From positions 1 to 26,646 of the IMG/VR virus record IMGVR_UViG_3300045933_000039: 26,646 bases of DNA; one strand, 5' to 3'. The position numbers and the translations under genes are program-made. Shown here one piece after another: positions 23,108 through 26,646 of this stretch. Numbering within the stretch: the stretch's first letter is position 1; each line of letters opens with the position of its first letter. Source of the stretch: a virus. Below the pieces are notes generated by a model. It was not told the origin of the DNA. It was given only the letters and a program-made list of their open reading frames with translations, and did no database searches.

Positions 23108-23158
23108 GCAGGCCCGCGCTGGCGCGCCGCCCTGCAGGATGCGAGGAGTCCTGCTGTG
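23108..23158 (+). promoter_or_regulatory. Structured leader, copy B: exported repeat protein
   Basis: Hairpin 1 has GCAGG (23108-23112) with CCTGC (23131-23135), an internal loop CCC opposite CGC, and inner stem GCGC (23116-23119) with GCGC (23124-23127) around TGGC. Hairpin 2 has GCAGGA (23134-23139) with TCCTGC (23149-23154), and AGGAG (23144-23148) exposed in the loop. GTG follows at 23156 with 7 bases spacing. Copy B is nearly identical to copy A in the stems and in the region from AGGAG to the start, but differs in the apical loop and in the spacer between the hairpins. Confidence 0.65.
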
Positions 23159-26100
23159 GTGCGCACACGTTCTTGGCCTGTTCTGCTCGCTGCGATCGGG
23201 CTGTGGCTTGTCGCGCGGCCGGCCTCAGCGCAATCCTTCATCAGCTCGGGTCAGTCGGCGACCATCACGGCGGATGAGGGCTGCGTCATCATCCGCACGA
23301 ATGGCCTCGGCGCCGGGTCCATCCGGTTGTCAGGGTTCGGCACGGCGACGATCCAATTCGAAGCCACGAACATCAACACGAGTGCCGTCGCCTCCTGCTC
23401 GACGACCGGCTGGTCCGCGCTCTCGGTCGTGCCGAGTGGTGGCGGGTCTGCGGTCACGTCCGCAACGGCCGATGGACAGTGGGCGGCGTCGGTCGGCCCC
23501 TACATCATGTTTCGCGCGCGTGCCAGTGACCATTCGAGCGGCACGATCACCGTTACGCTCGCGACCGGCCAGGGCGGTGGCGGGACGCAAGGCGATTTGA
23601 CGCTCGAAGGTGACGTGACGGTCAGCGACGTCACCGTGACGGCGTCGGCCCTCCCGACAGGCGCGTCGACGGAAGCGACGCTCGCGAACGTCCTGACCTC
23701 AGCGAATTACGCCGCGGCGTTCGGCGCCGCCGGCACTGCGGATACGCAGGTCATGTCGGTCCAGGGCATCGCGTCGATGACACCGCTCCAGGTGCAGAGC
23801 AACAGCGCCAACCTCGCGACGGAAACGACCCTCGGCAGCGTGTTGACCTCGACGAACTTCGCCGCGGCATTCGGCACGGCTGGCACGGCTGACACACAGG
23901 TCCTCAGCGTGCAGGGCATCGCGTCGATGACGCCCCTGCTCACGACCACGACGCTCAACGCCGAAACGACCAAAAACATCGGGACGGTTCGCCTCGCGGA
24001 TGGAGCCGGCACCGCGATCACGAGCGCGACCGCCGGAAGTTTCCAAGCGCTGACGATGCACGTCGTTGACAGCTCAGGAAACATCGTCAGCAGCTTCGGT
24101 GGAGCCGGCGGCACCTCGAGTGCGTTCGGTTCGACGTTCCCATCTGGCGCCGGATCTGGCACGGCGGTGGGCTTCACCGACGGCACGAACATGCAGGGGG
24201 CGCGGGTCGTGGACCTCGATACCGGAGGCGGGACGGTCTACGGCCTGATGGCGAACCCGGTGTTCCGTGCCTCTGGCGGGCCGGTCGAGGCGTTCACCAG
24301 CTCTAACCCTGGCATCGTCTCAGGCTCGGGCTCGGCAGGGACGGCGGCCGCTGGTGTCGTCACGGTGCAGGGCATCGCGAGCATGACGCCGGTCCTGGCG
24401 ACGCTGAGCGGCACGAACAACATTACCAACATCAGCGGGACGATCAGCCTGCCGACCGGCGCCTCGACTGCGGCCAAGCAGCCGGCGCTCGGGACGGCTG
24501 GCTCTGCTTCGTCTGACGTCATCACAGTGCAGGGCGTGGCCTCCATGACGCCCCTCCTGGCTACGCTCTCCGGCACGAACAACATCGCGACCGTGACGAC
24601 CGTCTCGACGGTCTCGGCGGTCACGGCTATCTCGAACGCGCTCCCGGCCGGCAACAACAACATCGGTGATGTCGACGTCGCTTCGATCGCCTCCTTCCCG
24701 GACAATGAACCATTCAACGTCGCGCAGTGGGGCGGGACGGCGGTCGTCGCGGGAGGGACCAACGGCACGGTGGCGATCGGTGGTATCCAGGCCGCCGATG
24801 CGGCGATCTCAGGGAATAACCCGGTGCTGGTCGCCGGGTTCGGCTCGAGCACGCTCCCGACCGCAATGAGCGCGAGCGGGGACGTGACGCGCCCCTGGCT
24901 GACGCTGAACGGTGTGCTGAACATCACCGGCCGCACGGTGACGGGTGACTCCACGACGGACGATACGTTGGACGCCGTGAAGGTGACGAACAGCACGGCC
25001 TCCACGGCCACCAGCTATCTGACGGCACGCCTGTCTGACGGGACGAACTTCCTCACGACCGGCACCGACTACACGCATGATGCGGCGCTGACGATTGGGT
25101 CCTCGGCTGGCCCGCTGACGGTGGGCCGGGCCTCGGCGGCGGCGCCGACGAACGTCAGCGCGGACGATGACGCGGTCGCGGCATGGTTCCTTCGGAACGG
25201 CTCGCAGGTCGTCAACCTCGCAGCGGGTGGAACGTTGATCACGGCGACGAGTTCATCGCTGAACGTGGCCTGCACGACCGGCTGTTCGGGTGGGACGCAG
25301 TACGCGGAGGACGCCGCGTTCACGACGGGTGATTCCACGACGCTGGCTGGTGTCGTGCGGGCCGATACCAAGGGGACCGGCATCGGCGCGAATGGCGACG
25401 TAGCGGTCCTGCAAGTCAACAGCTCGGGCGAGTTGTACGTCACGAACACGGGCAACGTGGCGCACGACGCGGCAGGCACGAGCGTGAATCCTGTTCTGGT
25501 GGGCGGCTATGCCTCGCAGGCCGCGCCGAGCGACGTCAGCGCAGACGGCGACGCGACCAGGTTGTGGACGCTGCGCAACGGCTCCATCGTCAGCAACTTG
25601 GCGGCCGGTGGCACCCTGATCACGGCTACGAGCAGCAGCCTGAATGTCAACCTGACGAATACGTCGGTGTCCGTCAATCCAGGCACGGCGGCCAACTTCG
25701 GGATCTATGTCGAGGACGCTGGGGAGACGGCCGGTGGGAATCTGATGATGGCTGGCGCTGTCCGACGTGATACGGCGGCCAGTTCGGCTGGCACCACAGG
25801 AGACAACGCATCATTCAACACCGACGCCAGCGGCCTGCTGTGGGTTCGACACCTGGACCCCTGCGCGGGTGCGTCCGGAAAGACGGCGTTCGTCGTGAAT
25901 ATCTCGTCGGCGGCTACGACCGAGATCACGCCAAGCCTCGCCGGCGCAAGCAATCACTACTACGTGTGCTCGATCAACCTGGTCACGGCCAGCGCGAACA
26001 ATGTGGCGCTGGTCGACGACGACAGCGACGGCTGCGGCTCCGTCTCCTCCGGGCTGGCGGGCGGCACGTCCGCCGCGAGCGGCTGGAACTTCGGGGCCAA

Positions 26101-26230
26101 CGGCGGACTAACACTTGGCAACGGCCAGGGCACGATCGCCCAGACGGCCGGAACCAACCGCGTCCTGTGCCTCGTCACGTCCGCGTCCACGCAGCTCTCG
26201 GGCACGATCATCGCAGTGGCCGCGCCATGA
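23156..26230 (+). CDS. Repeat-rich fibre-like protein with N-terminal signal peptide
   Basis: A 1024-aa protein of low charge, rich in Thr, Ser, Ala and Gly, typical of phage fibre or adhesin-like beta repeats. The start is GTG 23156, with AGGAG at 7 bases. The frame is open upstream, but this start gives a perfect signal peptide: basic MVRTRS, hydrophobic WPVLLAAIGLWLVA, then RPASA before Gln. Repeats include four SVQGIASMTPL-like motifs (residues about 202, 252, 404, 458). Three copies of a P..SA..D....W...NG segment (residues about 556-585, 650-681, 777-808) are followed twice by NLAAGGTLITATSSSLNV. The last 130 residues form a distinct Cys-containing beta domain. Fibre repeats with export signal are unusual; a secreted product is inferred. 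Confidence 0.75.
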   Translation: MVRTRSWPVLLAAIGLWLVARPASAQSFISSGQSATITADEGCVIIRTNGLGAGSIRLSGFGTATIQFEATNINTSAVASCSTTGWSALSVVPSGGGSAVTSATADGQWAASVGPYIMFRARASDHSSGTITVTLATGQGGGGTQGDLTLEGDVTVSDVTVTASALPTGASTEATLANVLTSANYAAAFGAAGTADTQVMSVQGIASMTPLQVQSNSANLATETTLGSVLTSTNFAAAFGTAGTADTQVLSVQGIASMTPLLTTTTLNAETTKNIGTVRLADGAGTAITSATAGSFQALTMHVVDSSGNIVSSFGGAGGTSSAFGSTFPSGAGSGTAVGFTDGTNMQGARVVDLDTGGGTVYGLMANPVFRASGGPVEAFTSSNPGIVSGSGSAGTAAAGVVTVQGIASMTPVLATLSGTNNITNISGTISLPTGASTAAKQPALGTAGSASSDVITVQGVASMTPLLATLSGTNNIATVTTVSTVSAVTAISNALPAGNNNIGDVDVASIASFPDNEPFNVAQWGGTAVVAGGTNGTVAIGGIQAADAAISGNNPVLVAGFGSSTLPTAMSASGDVTRPWLTLNGVLNITGRTVTGDSTTDDTLDAVKVTNSTASTATSYLTARLSDGTNFLTTGTDYTHDAALTIGSSAGPLTVGRASAAAPTNVSADDDAVAAWFLRNGSQVVNLAAGGTLITATSSSLNVACTTGCSGGTQYAEDAAFTTGDSTTLAGVVRADTKGTGIGANGDVAVLQVNSSGELYVTNTGNVAHDAAGTSVNPVLVGGYASQAAPSDVSADGDATRLWTLRNGSIVSNLAAGGTLITATSSSLNVNLTNTSVSVNPGTAANFGIYVEDAGETAGGNLMMAGAVRRDTAASSAGTTGDNASFNTDASGLLWVRHLDPCAGASGKTAFVVNISSAATTEITPSLAGASNHYYVCSINLVTASANNVALVDDDSDGCGSVSSGLAGGTSAASGWNFGANGGLTLGNGQGTIAQTAGTNRVLCLVTSASTQLSGTIIAVAAP
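23640..23935 (+). repeat. Tandem 50-codon repeat in the fibre-like protein
   Basis: Two units, each containing TL, then LTS.N(Y/F)AAAFG.AGTADTQV and SVQGIASMTPL. The SVQGIASMTP cores start around 23759 and 23909, exactly 150 bases apart. Two related cores at 24365 and 24527 are 162 bases apart and share ATLSGTNNI after the motif. Confidence 0.75.
25151..25648 (+). repeat. Repeated 39-codon segment in the fibre-like protein
   Basis: 25151-25267 and 25532-25648 (381 bases apart) encode closely similar 39-residue segments, both ending NLAAGGTLITATSSSLNV. Upstream of each lies a P...VSA motif. A more divergent relative of the first part is encoded near 24850-24910 (SASGDVTRPWLTLNG). Confidence 0.75.
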
Positions 26231-26646
26231 CCCGGCGACTGCTGATCGCGTGCAGCGTCCTCGTGAGCCTGTGCCTCGCTAGTGTCCAGGTGTCGGCAGA
26301 CGTCGCCGTTGTCCAAACGAAGAACGCCGGCACCGCGAATCCATTTGTTACGGACGGGATCGCTGAGATCAGCTTCGACAGTGCTGCCTCGACCGGTAAT
26401 CTACTCATTACCTGCTTCGGGGTCCCGACGGCCGCGCGCAATGTCACGAGCGTGAACGCTACCGGGGATGGCGCACTCACGCTCATGGCTCAGGGCGGGA
26501 CGAACGCGACGGCCGAAGTGGCCGGCAACGCTGAGGTCTGGTGTTACTCGAGGGTCGCTGGCGCGAGCGTGACCGAGATTGTCGTCACGCTCAGTTCTGC
26601 GGTGGCGGCGGACGCGCTGTTCTTCACGATGGAAGTGAGCGGGCAG
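26227..26646 (+). CDS. Signal-peptide protein with beta domain, cut by the window end
   Basis: At least 140 aa; the gene continues beyond the window. ATG 26227 overlaps the previous stop (ATGA), so it is co-translated with the fibre-like gene. The N-terminus is a clear signal peptide: MTRR, then LLIACSVLVSLCLASV, then QVSA before Asp25. The rest is a beta protein with NLLITCFGVP, ALTLMAQGG, AEVWCYSRVAGASVTEIVVTLSSAV and LFFTMEVSG. The order and spacing resemble the C-terminal domain of the hub protein (about residues 485-570 there). Such domains in phages often sit at the tail tip; here it would be exported. No function is known. Confidence 0.65.
   Translation, partial: MTRRLLIACSVLVSLCLASVQVSADVAVVQTKNAGTANPFVTDGIAEISFDSAASTGNLLITCFGVPTAARNVTSVNATGDGALTLMAQGGTNATAEVAGNAEVWCYSRVAGASVTEIVVTLSSAVAADALFFTMEVSGQ

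Noticed and set aside
22871-23155. N-terminal extension of the fibre-like protein from 22871
   Set aside because: It would overlap the end of the hydrolase-bearing tail protein and hide the signal peptide inside the chain. GTG 23156 has an ideal AGGAG spacing and the same arrangement as the other leader copies.
18791-23158. Leader copies A and B as attachment sites or a CRISPR-like repeat
   Set aside because: There are only two near-identical copies plus one that keeps pairing but not sequence. The copies end at start codons, and there are no regular spacers. RNA structure explains the pattern better than a DNA recombination site, although cassette exchange at A/B cannot be excluded.

Overview
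This window is the virion-structure (late) region of a long-tailed, non-contractile (siphovirus-type) phage or prophage. Every gene I can support is on the + strand, and the order is the classical HK97-like one: packaging, head, head-tail connector, tail tube, tape measure, tail tip, membrane/lysis-like genes, then receptor-side or exported proteins. The DNA is visibly GC-rich, with strong G/C bias at third codon positions and a minority of GTG starts, so the host is probably a high-GC bacterium. Nothing here fixes its phylum. No integrase, replication gene, tRNA or recognisable endolysin is present.

Layout. 51-2538: small (P27-type) and large terminase. 2535-2828: small membrane protein. 2833-5462: HK97-type portal and S49-type prohead protease. 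5484-5690: small excisionase-like helix-turn-helix protein, followed by 282 non-coding bases. 5973-7304: HK97-fold major capsid protein with N-terminal scaffold domain. 7355-8577: two beta-rich virion proteins, the second with a concanavalin/LamG-like fold, separated by a 10-bp GC hairpin. 8600-10467: phiE125 gp8-type connector, head closure protein, HK97 gp10-type neck protein, probable tail terminator. 10464-11259: two small conserved phage proteins. 11362-11763: tail tube. 11795-13175: a small protein and an unusual internally duplicated tail assembly chaperone with a likely -1 frameshift extension. 13189-16764: tape measure (1191 aa). 16768-18765: tail hub/tip protein. 18842-20029: short ORFs and small membrane proteins (holin-like). 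20034-22976: large tail protein with a clan GH-A-like glycoside hydrolase domain. 23156-26230: repeat-rich, fibre-like protein that begins with a signal peptide. 26227 onward: another signal-peptide protein, cut by the window end.

The most interesting signal is an RNA-like leader present three times, immediately upstream of the GTG starts of the tail tube gene (11317-11364), a 36-codon ORF in front of the holin-like genes (18791-18844), and the repeat-rich exported protein (23108-23158). Each copy folds into the same hairpin (5-bp outer stem, CCC/CGC internal loop, short inner stem). A second, partly overlapping hairpin holds the Shine-Dalgarno sequence in its loop. The tail tube copy differs from the other two by compensatory changes in the stems. 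This looks like a translational switch shared by three late genes, and I do not recognise it as a described motif.

Other unusual points are the full-length internal duplication of the tail assembly chaperone, signal peptides on two consecutive genes at the right end, and a beta-domain shared by the hub C-terminus and the last ORF. All functional names come from reading the protein sequences and gene order; no database search was possible.
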